Positions 23,642-34,080 of a stretch of 64,000 bases of DNA are shown in pieces. The notes under the pieces were generated by a model. That model saw only the letters and a program-made list of their open reading frames with translations, did not search any database and was not told where the DNA came from. The DNA is taken from the NCBI GenBank assembly GCA_017607445.1, contig JAEVHH010000002.1, positions 3,463,501 through 3,527,500 on the forward strand. The letters are read 5' to 3'. The stretch is from Histoplasma ohiense (taxonomy: Eukaryota; Ascomycota; Eurotiomycetes; Onygenales; Ajellomycetaceae). The translations under genes were made by a program, and so were the position numbers. The stretch's first letter is position 1; every line of letters begins with the position of its first letter.

Positions 23642-23929
23642 TGTAATAGGCGCAACGGAGATATCTATATTAGGAAATAGCTATGTCTCTTCTCATTAAT
23701 TCTGACGTGTTCTGTGTTCTTCTATCGCCACATAGCTATTTCCTAATATAGATATCTCCGTTGCGCCTATTACAAAGCGCGTGGTGGTCGCCTATATAAT
23801 GCTCGCTGATATCTGTAGATATTAGAAGATCAGTGATTAGCTTTGAATAATAGAGATTGCTACCTTCTTAACATTCTATATGTGTACTTCACACTACTCT
23901 CATAATTATATCTACAATCATCTCTTACA
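23642..23929 (+). repeat. 5' LTR of Family B (288 bp) with a perfect 45-bp inverted repeat
   Basis: Starts TGTAATAGGCGCAACGG and ends ATCTCTTACA. Its first 133 bp are a hairpin: arm 23642-23686, loop 23687-23729, and perfect reverse complement arm 23730-23774. CpGs in both arms are intact. The rest (23775-23929) is collinear with the 3' LTR. Confidence 0.9.
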
Positions 23930-23931
23930 AT

Positions 23932-23940
23932 TCTAATCAC
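23932..23940 (+). promoter_or_regulatory. Candidate primer-binding site of Family B (self-priming)
   Basis: CTAATCACT, three bases after the 5' LTR, is complementary to AGTGATTAG inside the same LTR (near 23832-23840). No tRNA-like TGG site is present. The nine-base match is short, so this is weaker than the Family A case. Confidence 0.45.
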
Positions 23941-24024
23941 TCTAAACTTTATTTGAGTGGTCTGTTGTTACGCACACCTACAATAAAGCATGCAATGTTA
24001 GTTAAAACACACAACATTAGTTAA

Positions 24025-24624
24025 AACATGCAAGATGATTTCAACATGTGTAAGATTCCTTGAAAACCAATCTGAATCCTCTACTACCTCCAATGATCAC
24101 AATGCACATTTGCAACAGTTGAATGATCAAATTCATGAATGAGAGCAGCAATTAGCTATTCTGCATGCACAACAGCAGCTCAACAAGTTGAAAGCACAGA
24201 TTCATGAAGATACTCTCATCAAATCTCAATTAACTCAGAATATCACCACAGAACTGCTGCAAAATTGATCTGTGAACAATACAGATGATGATAATGAAAC
24301 ATCATCAAGATTAGAGATTAAGAACTATTATTGAGAAAAAAATATATTAGAATTCAAGAACTATAAAGATCACATATTGACTCTCTTTACACATCATTGC
24401 TGATATTATTGAAAGAAAGAATATAAAATAAATGATGCTAAACTCTATCTTAACACCCACATTAAGCAGAAATGATTGAATTTTGTATCATCATATAAGA
24501 GACATGAAAAGGCAACATTGTTGACTTTTGACAATATGCTATCACATCTAGAAATGCAAATTAACAATCCACAGAATCAACACTGATTGATGAGTCAAAA
24601 GTTTCAAAATGCAAAGCAACAAGA
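24025..24624 (+). pseudogene. Family B gag, N-terminal part
   Basis: A frame with a Gln/His-rich helical start (around LQQLNDQIHE, QLAILHAQQQLNKLKAQ), then a capsid-like part (EFKNYKDHILTLFTHH, NDAKLYLNTHIKQK). Several TGA codons stand where Trp is expected. It is interrupted at 24624 by A3 and resumes at 30575. Confidence 0.7.
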
Positions 24625-25095
24625 TGTGACGGGTTAGCACCCGTTAGTAATCAACTTACGCAACCAACTCCCCTCCTGCACCCGCTCGTTCCTGGCCGTT
24701 GTGACCTCGCGTAACCCTCGATGTTCTTCCGCTCCGTGCTCCGCGCTCGCGTAGTTTCTAATGATTCTTCCGCGTAGCTCCTTACGTTCTCCCGCTCTGT
24801 GTTCCGCACTCGCGTAGTCTCTAACGATTCTTCCGCGTAGCCCTCAATGATTCCCCCGCCCCATGTTCCGCACTCGCGTAGCTTCTAACAATTCTTATGT
24901 GTACCCCTTAATGTTCTTCCACTCCGCACTCCACTGTGGAGCAGCTTCTGATATTCTTCCGCTCTGAACTTTCTCCTATAAGAACCCCCTTCGTACAACC
25001 TTTTCTTCTGATTTCTTTTCTCTTTCTTTCCTTAATCAATTCATAATCTGTAATTAGGATAGTACCAAATTGTTAATTGAAGTACACCCATTACA
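24625..25095 (+). repeat. 5' LTR of A3 (471 bp)
   Basis: TGTGACGGGTTAGCACCCG ... CCCATTACA. It holds three 63-bp tandem units (about 24719-24905), a palindrome around CTCCACTGTGGAG (24940s) and, near its end, AATCAATTCATAA (25034-25046), the proposed start of the transcript. Confidence 0.94.
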
Positions 25096-25108
25096 TTACG
25101 AATTGATT
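25096..25108 (+). promoter_or_regulatory. Primer-binding site, self-priming type
   Basis: TTACGAATTGATT directly follows the 5' LTR. It is a perfect 13-base complement of AATCAATTCGTAA in the 3' LTR (30508-30520). The 5' LTR copy differs only by one CpG transition. Tf1/sushi-type elements prime reverse transcription by folding the mRNA 5' end onto such a site, and no tRNA primer site is seen. Confidence 0.75.
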
Positions 25109-25119
25109 CTTCTGTGTTT

Positions 25120-25399
25120 AAGGCCCGAGTGCCTTGTTATTAGTTCTTACGCCCGAGTGCGTTGTTACCAGTTCTTACGCCCGAGTGCATTGTTTACAGG
25201 CCCGAGTGCCTAGTCATTACAAGAGATCCCTCATGGGCCTGAGTGCCCTTATCATTAGTTATATAGGCCGTCGTGCCTAAGCATCCGAAACACAATTGAC
25301 TGTGTTCTACGAGGCCCGAGTGCCTACGAACTGTAACGCTGCGAATAGCGTTCATGAAGAAGCTTGACCAAGCTTAGCGCTGCAACACTGTGAATAGTG
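25120..25399 (+). promoter_or_regulatory. Family A 5' leader: array of hexaloop hairpins
   Basis: Seven short hairpins with the loop CCGAGT (or CTGAGT, CGTCGT): 25120-25135, 25149-25162, 25177-25190, 25198-25211, 25235-25248, 25264-25279 and 25312-25325. The stems differ but still pair (AAGGC/GCCTT, ACGC/GCGT, AGGC/GCCT, GGGC/GCCC, TAGGC/GCCTA). Two more hairpins have a GCGAAT/GTGAAT loop: AACGCT/AGCGTT at 25335-25352 and CACT/AGTG at 25386-25399. A near-palindrome AAGCTTGACCAAGCTT sits between them at 25360-25375. The array precedes the gag ATG (25466). Confidence 0.7.
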
Positions 25400-25465
25400 C
25401 CTGTGAGAGGACTGAGTATTCCTTTTCTTTTTTTTTTTTATTATTATATGTCCTTAGATATTGAA

Positions 25466-26479
25466 ATGAACTACGAGCAATCCTACAAACACCCGCCGCA
25501 CCCGAACGCGGCGGATGATAACTTAGACCTACGAAGCATCCTCCAGCAGCAGGTGCTACAGATGGCTGAATTGCAATGATGACTTGCTGAGATGAGCACT
25601 CCCACATTCACCATTCCTCCTACGCCCGCGCCTCACGAAAAGCCCCCAAGAGAGAAGCTCCCAATCCTCGACAAATACAAGAGAGACCTAGCGCTCTACC
25701 TCGTGTGGAAGTCAAAAGCAAACACCAAATTGGACATTGATGGATGAGCAATAGGCTCGCTATCCAATCAAGTGTGGTATATCCATAGCAGGTTGGATGG
25801 TGATGTGTTAGCAAAATTCCAACCCTGGATGAGCCATTGCCAGAACCACCAGTGTACGCCAGAGCTAGTCTTCCAACAACTTGACTCCCTCTTCCTCAAT
25901 CCTACACTTCAAGCCAAGGCATTAGACTGGCTTAATTGGACTTGTCAGATGAATGTTGTGTTGGCAACTTACCTTCCTGAATTCAATCACAAGCTCCTAG
26001 AAGCAGGTGGGCAAGACTGGGACGATGCCATCAAGATCAACATGTTGTTCAAGAACTTGAACTTCCAATTGCATAACTGAAGTGTAGGGTGTCCAAAGCC
26101 CTCAACATACAGCAAATTCTGTGCTGATCTTTGCCTGTTGGACAACAACCTGTCTCAGTTCTGTGTGCTCCAAAATTGCAGAGGATTCTGCTGAACAAAT
26201 GCATACACCTCAAACCACTCTGCAGCACCCCCCGTCTCCGAACCAGAACCAATGGACTGAGTCCCACATGTAAACACAAGTTGCCCGAGGATCCCCAACA
26301 TCTCAGGGAAGGATGCTGCTGACCAAATCACCAGAGGAGTCTGCATACACTGCGACAAGCCAGGGCACTTCACAAACCAATGTCTGAATGTGATTGCCCC
26401 AAGTAAACCCCCCATGTGTGTAAATGCTGTGTCGCCCGCGGATAGGCAAGAACAGGGAAAAGATGAGCTCTCACTCTAA
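25466..26479 (+). pseudogene. A3 gag
   Basis: Starts MNYEQSYKHPPHPNAADDNL and ends at TAA (26477-26479). It has a Gln-rich N terminus, a capsid-like middle (VWYIHSRLDGDVLAKFQPW, LNPTLQAKALDWLN, LLEAGGQDWDDAIKINMLFK) and a CCHC zinc knuckle CIHCDKPGHFTNQC near 26346-26390. It should form the particle shell and bind RNA. In-frame TGA codons after LQ (25577), in DG*AIG, HN*SVG and others break it. The TAA at the end is conserved in the other copies and is probably native. Confidence 0.88.
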
Positions 26480-29400
26480 AACACAGACAAGAGCTCAAGG
26501 AGCAGAAAGCTAGCTGGAGATTCAAGCAGGAGATGCAAGTGGATGCAATCATGGTCCCTGCCATTGTAAATAGCTTAGTCAACATATGAGCAATGGTAGA
26601 CAGTGGTTTCCTTCACTATGCTCTTATAGACACCCAGCTGGTCGAGAAGCATAAGCTCCAGCATATCCCCTTTTTCAAACTGTGTAAGCTCAGTGGATTT
26701 GACAGCCCCAGAGGATCCACCTCCTACAACATGGTAAGATTTAATGTCAACATAGGAGGACATGAGAAAAAGAACATATATGCATACAAAATACAAGGCC
26801 TTGAGTACAATCTAATGCTCGGCCTATCATGGCTCACAGAATTTGGAACCTTGTTGAATGCATGCAACTGCTGTCTTATTTTCCCAGAAGGTGACTGTGT
26901 TTACAAAAAGGATGTCAATAGAACCACTGATCTCACCCAGATATCAGTGGAAGCATACAAACTACTAACCCACCAAGTGCATGAGAAGAAGAACATCCAA
27001 GTGTTCACTGCTAGCATGATGGATATCAAAAAAGCATTAGAAAAGCTAGAACCCAAAGACCCCAAGAAACTGCACAAGGAACTACCCGAATCATACAAAG
27101 ACTTCACAGACATGTTCGACAAAAAAGAAGCTGAAAAGCTTCCTCCTCACCAAGGACCTGGCATAGATCATACAATTGAGCTCATCAAGAAGAACAGTAA
27201 GGACCTGCAACCACTCTGGGGTCCTCTCTACAGCATGTCACACAATGAGCTTCTCATTCTATGAAAAACACTCAACAGACTATTGGACAAAGACTTCATT
27301 TGTGTTAGCAACTCACCCACCACAGCATCTGTACTGTTTGTGAAGAAATCAGAAGGAGGCTTACAATTCTGCATTGACTACTGAGGACTCAACAAGATTA
27401 CACAGAAGGACTGATACCCTCTCTCACTCATCAATGAAACACTTGAATGAGTAGAAAAAGCAAAATGATTTACAAAGCTTGACATCTCTGCAGCCTTCTA
27501 TAAGATAAGGATTAATGAAGGTGATGAATGGCTAACCACTTTTCATACACATTACAGATTATACAAATGGACAGTGACCCCTTTTGGATTAGTGAATGCT
27601 CTGAGCATGTTTCAGAAATACATTAACTGGGCTCTACAAGATCTGCTTGATGAGATTGCCTCAGTGTACATGAATGATATCCTGATCTTCATCGATGGAC
27701 CGCTCACTGAGCACTGCAAGCACATACAACAAGTGCTTGACCGCCTACAAAAAGCTGGACTGCAAGTGGACATTGACAAATGTGACTTCAAGACCAAGTC
27801 TACAACCTACCTAGGATTCATCATCGAAGCTGAAAAAGGCGTACGCATGGATCCTAAGAAGGTGGAAGCAATCCTCAACTGGGAGGCACCAGTCTCAGTA
27901 AAAGAGACTAGAAGCTTTCTAGGATTTGCCAACTTCTACTGAAGGTTCATCAAAGACTTCTCTGATATCATACAACCACTGATGGATCTGACCTGGAAAG
28001 ACGCCGTGTTCCAATGGACTGATGAAGCAGACACAGCATTCAAAAAGCTGAAGTGTATGTTCACAAGCGCCCTGATGCTGCAATCATTCGATCCGAATAA
28101 GCATACAATTCTTGAAACAGACATCTCAGATTATGTAGTAGATGGGGCACTGATGCAATATGATAATGAAGGTGTCCTATGATCCTGTGCCTTCACCTTG
28201 AAAAAGATGTCACCTGCTGAATGCAACTACAAGATCTACGACAAGGAGCTTCTAGTGATCATATGATGCCTCAAAGAATAGAAGTCCGAACTTATGAGCA
28301 TCGAAAAGTTTGAGATTGTTACTGATCATAAGAACTTAGAGTACTTCACAACCACTCATAAGCTCACTGAAAGACATATGCATTGGTCATTGTTCCTTAG
28401 CTGTTTTTCATTCACAATTTGTTATCAACCTGGAGTAGAGAACACCCTTGTGGATGCCCTGTCCCACTGAGAACAAGATATGCCATCTGATGACTTGAAC
28501 AACAGATGGAAACACTGAGAGCATCAATTAATCAACCCTGCAATCATAGAAAGTCCTACACAACCAGATGAACCCTGTGTACATGTCAACCAGTCCCGAG
28601 CTCAAGAACCCTCACTCGAAGAACAATGGAAGCTAGTGGCAGAAGCAGATGAATCCTGGCAACAAGCCACTGAAGCTGTACAAAACAGAGCACCTCAATT
28701 CCCCACAAGTGTATATCCAAGAACAGATATCTCAGCATGTTTGATTGATGATGACAACTGCTTACACTTTTGAGATAGGCAATGGGTCCCCGATTCAGAA
28801 CCCCTATGAACACAGATCATGCAAGAAATTCATGACTTGTCAATGACCAGGCACCCAGGACATGAAATCATGTACAACATCATCACCCAAGAATTCTACT
28901 GGCCAGATATGTCGAAAGACATACACCAGTTTGTACACAACTGTGATTGCTGCGGCTCAGTGACAGCATGGTATGAACACTGAAAAGGAATGCTGAAGCT
29001 CCTACCTGTCCCCGACTGAACTTGGCATGATATAGCTATCAATTTTGCAGTTTCCTTACCCAAGAGCAGAGGTTCTACGAACATCCTAGTCATTGTTGAC
29101 TGACTCAGCAAGGGTGTAATACTACAGCCCTGTGACAAGATGGATGCTGAAGTAGTTGCAGATGCCTTCATCAGAAGCCTGTTCTATCATATACACAGCC
29201 TGCCCTCATCCATTGTGTCAGATAGAGACAGTCAATTTGTCAGCGCACTCTGGGCCCGCGTATGCCAATTATTAAGAATCAAACAAAAGTTATCAACAGT
29301 GTACCACCCAGAGACTGATGGAGCTACTGAGAGGATGATACAAATGATAAAGAACATCCTCTGTAAGTTCTGCAATTACACACAAGACAACTGGAGCAAC

Positions 29401-30111
29401 CTGCTGTCACACACTGAGATTGCAATTAACAGTTGAGATTCTGCTATGACAGGTGTAAGCTCATTCTTCCTTCTACACAGATACAACTTAGAGGTTCTGA
29501 ACTTCTCTGAGACTCCCCAAGAAACCATGTACACCCGCAGCCCCATACAGGCAGCAGAGAACATCATGAGCAAGCTGAAGAAAGCCTGCAAATGGGCAGA
29601 AGCTTCAATGACCAGCACTCAGCAAGATTACAAGGACCAAGCAAACACCAGGAGGAGTTCTGTGACCTGATACCATGTAGAAGACAAAGTCTGGCTGGAC
29701 CTCAAAAACATAAGAACAGACCACCCCTCATGTACACTAGATTACCACCACACCAAGTATACAGTGAAGGAAGTGCTAGGCACACACAATTATCAACTTG
29801 ACACCCTGTCTGGCATTCACAATGTCTTTCATATGAACCTGCTCCGACCCGCGGCCGAGGATCCATTCCCCTCACAGAGAACCTCCAATTGGCAGCCACC
29901 CACCATCATAGAAGAAGACAATGAACTTGAGTGGGAAATCAAAGCAATCCTTGACAATAGAACCAACCACCACCACCATGAATACCTCATCAAATGGATA
30001 GAATACAATCGTCCGACCTGGGAACCCACATCCGCCTTGGAGGACACTGCCGCCCTCGACACCTACGAGTCCTCACTCACCCCGGTAGGGGGGGATAATG
30101 TGATGGGTTAG
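26480..30111 (+). pseudogene. A3 pol: protease, RT, RNase H, integrase, chromodomain
   Basis: Pol lies in the -1 frame relative to gag, overlapping at CTCTAAAAC (26474-26482). The protease DSG is at 26599-26607. A 223-residue open stretch (26593-27264) covers protease and the linker to RT. RT has the pattern FTKLDISAAFYKIRI and YMND at 27667-27679 in place of YMDD. RNase H has LETDISDYVVDGAL. Integrase has a zinc region ending NCDCCGS, then the DDE core (ILVIVD, VSDRDSQF, TDGATERM). The C-terminal chromodomain reads HHEYLIKWIEYNRPTWEPTS (about 29975-30035). The stop TAG (30109-30111) lies 13 bases inside the 3' LTR. Broken by about a dozen TGA codons (RT: DY*GLNK, KD*YPL, LE*VEK, AK*FTK). Confidence 0.9.
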
Positions 30112-30569
30112 CATCTGTTAGTAATCAACTTACACAACCAACTCCCCTCCTGCACCCGCTCATTCCTGGCTGTTGTGACCTTGTGTAACCCTCAATGTTC
30201 TTCCACTCTGTGCTCCGCGCTCGCGTAGTTTCTAACAATTCTTCCGCGTAGCTCCTTACATTCTCCCGCTCTGTGTTCCACACTTGCATAGTCTCTAACA
30301 ATTCTTCCGCGTAGCTCTCAATGATTCCCCCGCCCCACATTCCGCGCTCGCGTAGCTTCTAACAATTCTTATGCATACCTCTTAATGTTCTTCCGCTCCA
30401 TGCTCCACTGTGGAGTGGCTTCTGATATTCTTCCACCCTGAACTTTCCCCTATAAGAACCCCCTTCATATGACCTTTTCTTCTGATTTCTTTTCTCTTTC
30501 TTTCCTTAATCAATTCGTAATCTGTAATTAGGATAGTACCAAATCGTTAATCGAAGTACGCCCGTTACA
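30099..30569 (+). repeat. 3' LTR of A3 (471 bp)
   Basis: TGTGATGGGTTAGCATCTG ... CCCGTTACA. Same length as its partner. Counting by eye, the pair differ at roughly 30 CpG sites and about five CpC sites, and at essentially no CpA site. Confidence 0.94.
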
Positions 30570-30574
30570 CAAGA

Positions 30575-33500
30575 ATGACAATTGATATATGATTTCTCTA
30601 AATATCTCAAAGACTGAAAGTACTACTTACTCTCATATAGCAAAGAACAAAGAATGGATAACTTGTATAGTAAGACATTGAAGATATTATGCACAGAACT
30701 CAACTGTCAAAATCAAGAATCTCAGAACTATAAAGAGTTACTTCAAACTCTACAGACTCTTGAGAAAAATATGCTGAAGTGACAGTGTGTTATTCACAAA
30801 GAAAGATCTGCAATATTTGTAGAAAATCAGCATTGTTCTGATAAATCTAGCAACTGTCAGAACAAGAGGAAATGAGAGAAACAAATGAATTCAACTGAAC
30901 AAATCAAGAAAGATAAATATAACTGAATGAAGAAGTGTTCTCACTGTCATAAGAAGGGTCATATTGCAAATGATTGTTGAATATTACATCTCAAAAAGTA
31001 TAATCAAATTCAACAAGCAAAAAATCAACAATTTCAATTGTAGAAGCAGCTGCTGCATTGAGAATATGAACAACTAGACTGTGAGATAAACAATTATTGA
31101 TGATGAATATATGAATGCTGACAGAAGTGAGATGGTTGATGATGTGGACACTAGTGAATTCTGATATAAATATGAACTTTGTATCCCACATCTGAGCATC
31201 AAAATATTTCTCAAAGACAGAAAGTAAATCAAAAGTAGTGGAAGCAGTTGATAATCATAAGATTAAGTTATATGAACAACAAAGAGCTGCAATGAAGATT
31301 ATCAATGATGAACATGTTCTTCAAGAAGAATTCCACCATTTTGAAGAGGCTGATATTAGTGAATATAATGTAATTTTGAGCATGTCATGGTTGAAAGCTG
31401 TGAATTCTGATATCAACTGGGTGTGAAGATGCTGAATCTATAGAAAAGTGTTGAATATTAATCACATACATCTGAATACTGCTAAAGAATTTGCAATACT
31501 AATTGATGATGATAATATTATATTTACTGCCTTATCATTATGAGCTGCAAGTGCAGCAACTGAGTCAAATATCTCAGATGATTATAAAGATTATCTTGAT
31601 GTATTCTGAGAAGACATATCTGATGCAGAACATGCATCTCATGATCATGTCATAGAGCTCAAATCTGACAAGAAATCCTTATACTGACTGATATATAACT
31701 TATCACCTCAAGAACTCTCTGTCCTCTGAGAATATATTGAAAAGATATTAGAGAAGAATTGAATACATTCATTCAAGAGTCCAGCCAGCACATCAGTATT
31801 ATTTGTGCTCAAGAAGAATGGAACCCTGTGTCTTTGCATGAATTATTGAGAATTGAATGAAATAATGATCAAGAATCAATATCCACTGCTCTTGATAAGT
31901 GAAATACTTGATAGATTAGCAGATGTCAAAATATATACACAACTGAACCTTAGAGATGTGTATCATAGAATTCACATACAAGTGAAGAATGAATGAAAAA
32001 CAGCATTTCAAATATGATATGAACACTTTGAATATCTAGTCTTATCTTTTGAGCTAATCAATATCTCTGTGATCTTTCAATCTTATATCAACAAAGCTCT
32101 CAGTGATCTTTTAGATGTATATTGCATGGCTTATCTTGACAATATTGTAATCTATTCAAACACACTTGATGAACATGTCATTCATATTAAGAATGTGCTG
32201 AAACAGTTAAGGCGATGGAGACTATATGCCAAACTTAGTAAGTGTACATTCCACACAACAGAAATTGAATTTTTGAGTTTCATGATTACCACACAGAGCA
32301 TTACTGTCAAGAAACACTGCATCAATATGATTCTAGATTGATCAGAACCATAAACTATAAATGAATTGCAAATATTTCTAGAATTTGTCAATTTCTATTG
32401 TCAATTCATATACAAGTTCTTGATAATAACAGCACCTCTGACTGAATTGTTAAAAGATTATGAAATGAAAAGAGGGAAGAATAACACATCTGTTCAGTTA
32501 GATGAAAACTGCAAGCATGCAATTTTGCAGTTAAAAAAATGCTTTACAAAAGCACTGTTGTTGATTCACTTTGATCCACAGCAAAAACTCTGTATAGAAA
32601 TGAATGGATCTGATGTTGCAATTGTCACAGTAATATCACAATTAATGAATGATGATCACTGACACTCAATTGTGTTTTGATCTAGAAAGCTCACAGAAAC
32701 AGAAAGATGTTATCAAACATATAATCTAGAAATGTTGCTGATTGTAGAAGCTTTCAGACAATGACATTACTACTTATATAATAGCAGACACTCAATAACT
32801 GTTTTATCTGACCATGTCAATCTCCAACACTTCATGACAATGAAGCAGCTAAATGAGTGTCAGATTCACTGAATGGAAATGCTCTCAGTGTTCAATTTTG
32901 AAATAGAGCATTGTTCTGAGAAAAATAATCCCACAGATGCATCAAGTCATTGCTCAGATTTTGTAAAATACACAGCTCTTTTGATGAGACTCTCTACTCT
33001 GCAAAAGAAGCTGTGTAAGAGAATCTTTAAGTCACTAAAGACAAAAGAAAACACAAAATTAGATCAATGTATCAAGATAATATGAAAAGATCTGTAAGCT
33101 AATGAAAATTGTTGAATGAAGAGATCTGTAGTCATTGATGATAACAATCTCTGCAGAATAAAGAATGCATCTGTGAATGAAAATGAGATTACAGATGTTA
33201 TGAGATTAAATCTAGAGACTCTGATGTCATGAATTCTAGCTGTTAAGATATTTGAGTCTGAGACAGTCTATTGTGAAGAGATAGCTGAATCTATCATTGA
33301 ACTCTTACTACAGATTCAGAATAGAGACATCAGTATATCTGAACTTTGCAGAAGACTAGAGATGAGTGATGCTAGTGTAGATAATCATTCAATCTAAGCA
33401 GTAGATAAAGATGATCTGCTCAGAAAAAATGATAAAGTCTACATATCACAAGACAAGACTGTAAGACATGAAATAATGAAAATGAATCATAATGATCCTC

Positions 33501-34080
33501 AAGATGGCCATTTTGAATGTGACAAAATCATCAAAGCAATCAAATGCAAGTACTTGTAGCATGATATAAGTGATGAGATTGCAGAATATGTGAGAACTTG
33601 TGATGTTTGTCAATGCATCAAAATATCATGACACAAGTTATATGAGTTGCTACAATCACATTCAGTGTCAGATAAGAAATGGCATACAATTAGCATAAAC
33701 TTTATTGAAGATCTATCAGATAATAAAAAGGGAAGTCAAATCTATAATACTATTGTTGTATTTGTTGATTTATTCATCAAATGAGCCATAATTGTGCCTA
33801 CATCTTCAGAGTTAGATGCAGAAGAATTTGTGAATATTATTGTATGAAGAATTATGAAGAACTTTGACCTATCTGTGAACATTATTAGTGATTGAGATTT
33901 ATTAATAAATAGCAAGTTTTGATCAACATTATGTTATCTGCTTCATGTTCAACAAAAATTATCAACAGCATTCCACCCACAAACTGACAGTCAGACAGAA
34001 TGATTGAATCAGATGATTGAACATTATCTTTGCATATATTGCAGCTATCAGCAAGATAATTGGATAGAATGGATTTCTCT
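30575..34080 (+). pseudogene. Family B gag C-terminus and pol (protease region, RT, RNase H, integrase)
   Basis: Continues from 24624 after A3. The zinc knuckle CSHCHKKGHIANDC is near 30938-30980. RT contains CMAYLDNIVIYSNTLDEHVI (YLDN for the expected YLDD) at about 32120-32190. RNase H follows (VFWSRKLTETER, SDHVNLQHF). The integrase zinc region (GHFECDKIIKAIK ... CDVCQ) and DDE core (VVFVDLFIKW, ISDWDLL, HPQTDSQTEW) run up to 34080, where A4 is inserted. Trp is TGA in most places. Clearly distinct in sequence from Family A. Confidence 0.85.

Larger units (their letters stand above)
24625..30569 (+). mobile_element. Family A copy A3, best-preserved member
   Basis: A 5945-bp element flanked by CAAGA (24620-24624 and 30570-30574). 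LTRs of 471 bp lie at 24625-25095 and 30099-30569. Many CpGs survive, so this is the best template for the family. It carries a hairpin-rich leader, gag, a pol in the -1 frame, the polypurine tract GGTAGGGGGGGATAA (30084-30098) and a chromodomain. It is still not coding-competent because of scattered TGA codons. Confidence 0.95.

Noticed and set aside
26575..26796. Recurring antisense frame MYF.CIYILF... in many copies (e.g. 3683-3904, 14318-14539, 21626-21847)
   Set aside because: It is the complement of the conserved protease region of Family A and recurs only because the sense strand does.
29829..30062. Recurring antisense frame MSRA... opposite the chromodomain (also 11052-11285, 34651-34884)
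   Set aside because: Shadow of the conserved chromodomain coding strand.
24625..30569. Alternative genetic code with TGA read as Trp or Arg
   Set aside because: TGA replaces both CGA and TGG positions and paralogs show the original codons. This is C-to-T decay; the intact secreted-protein gene ends in TAA and needs no recoding.
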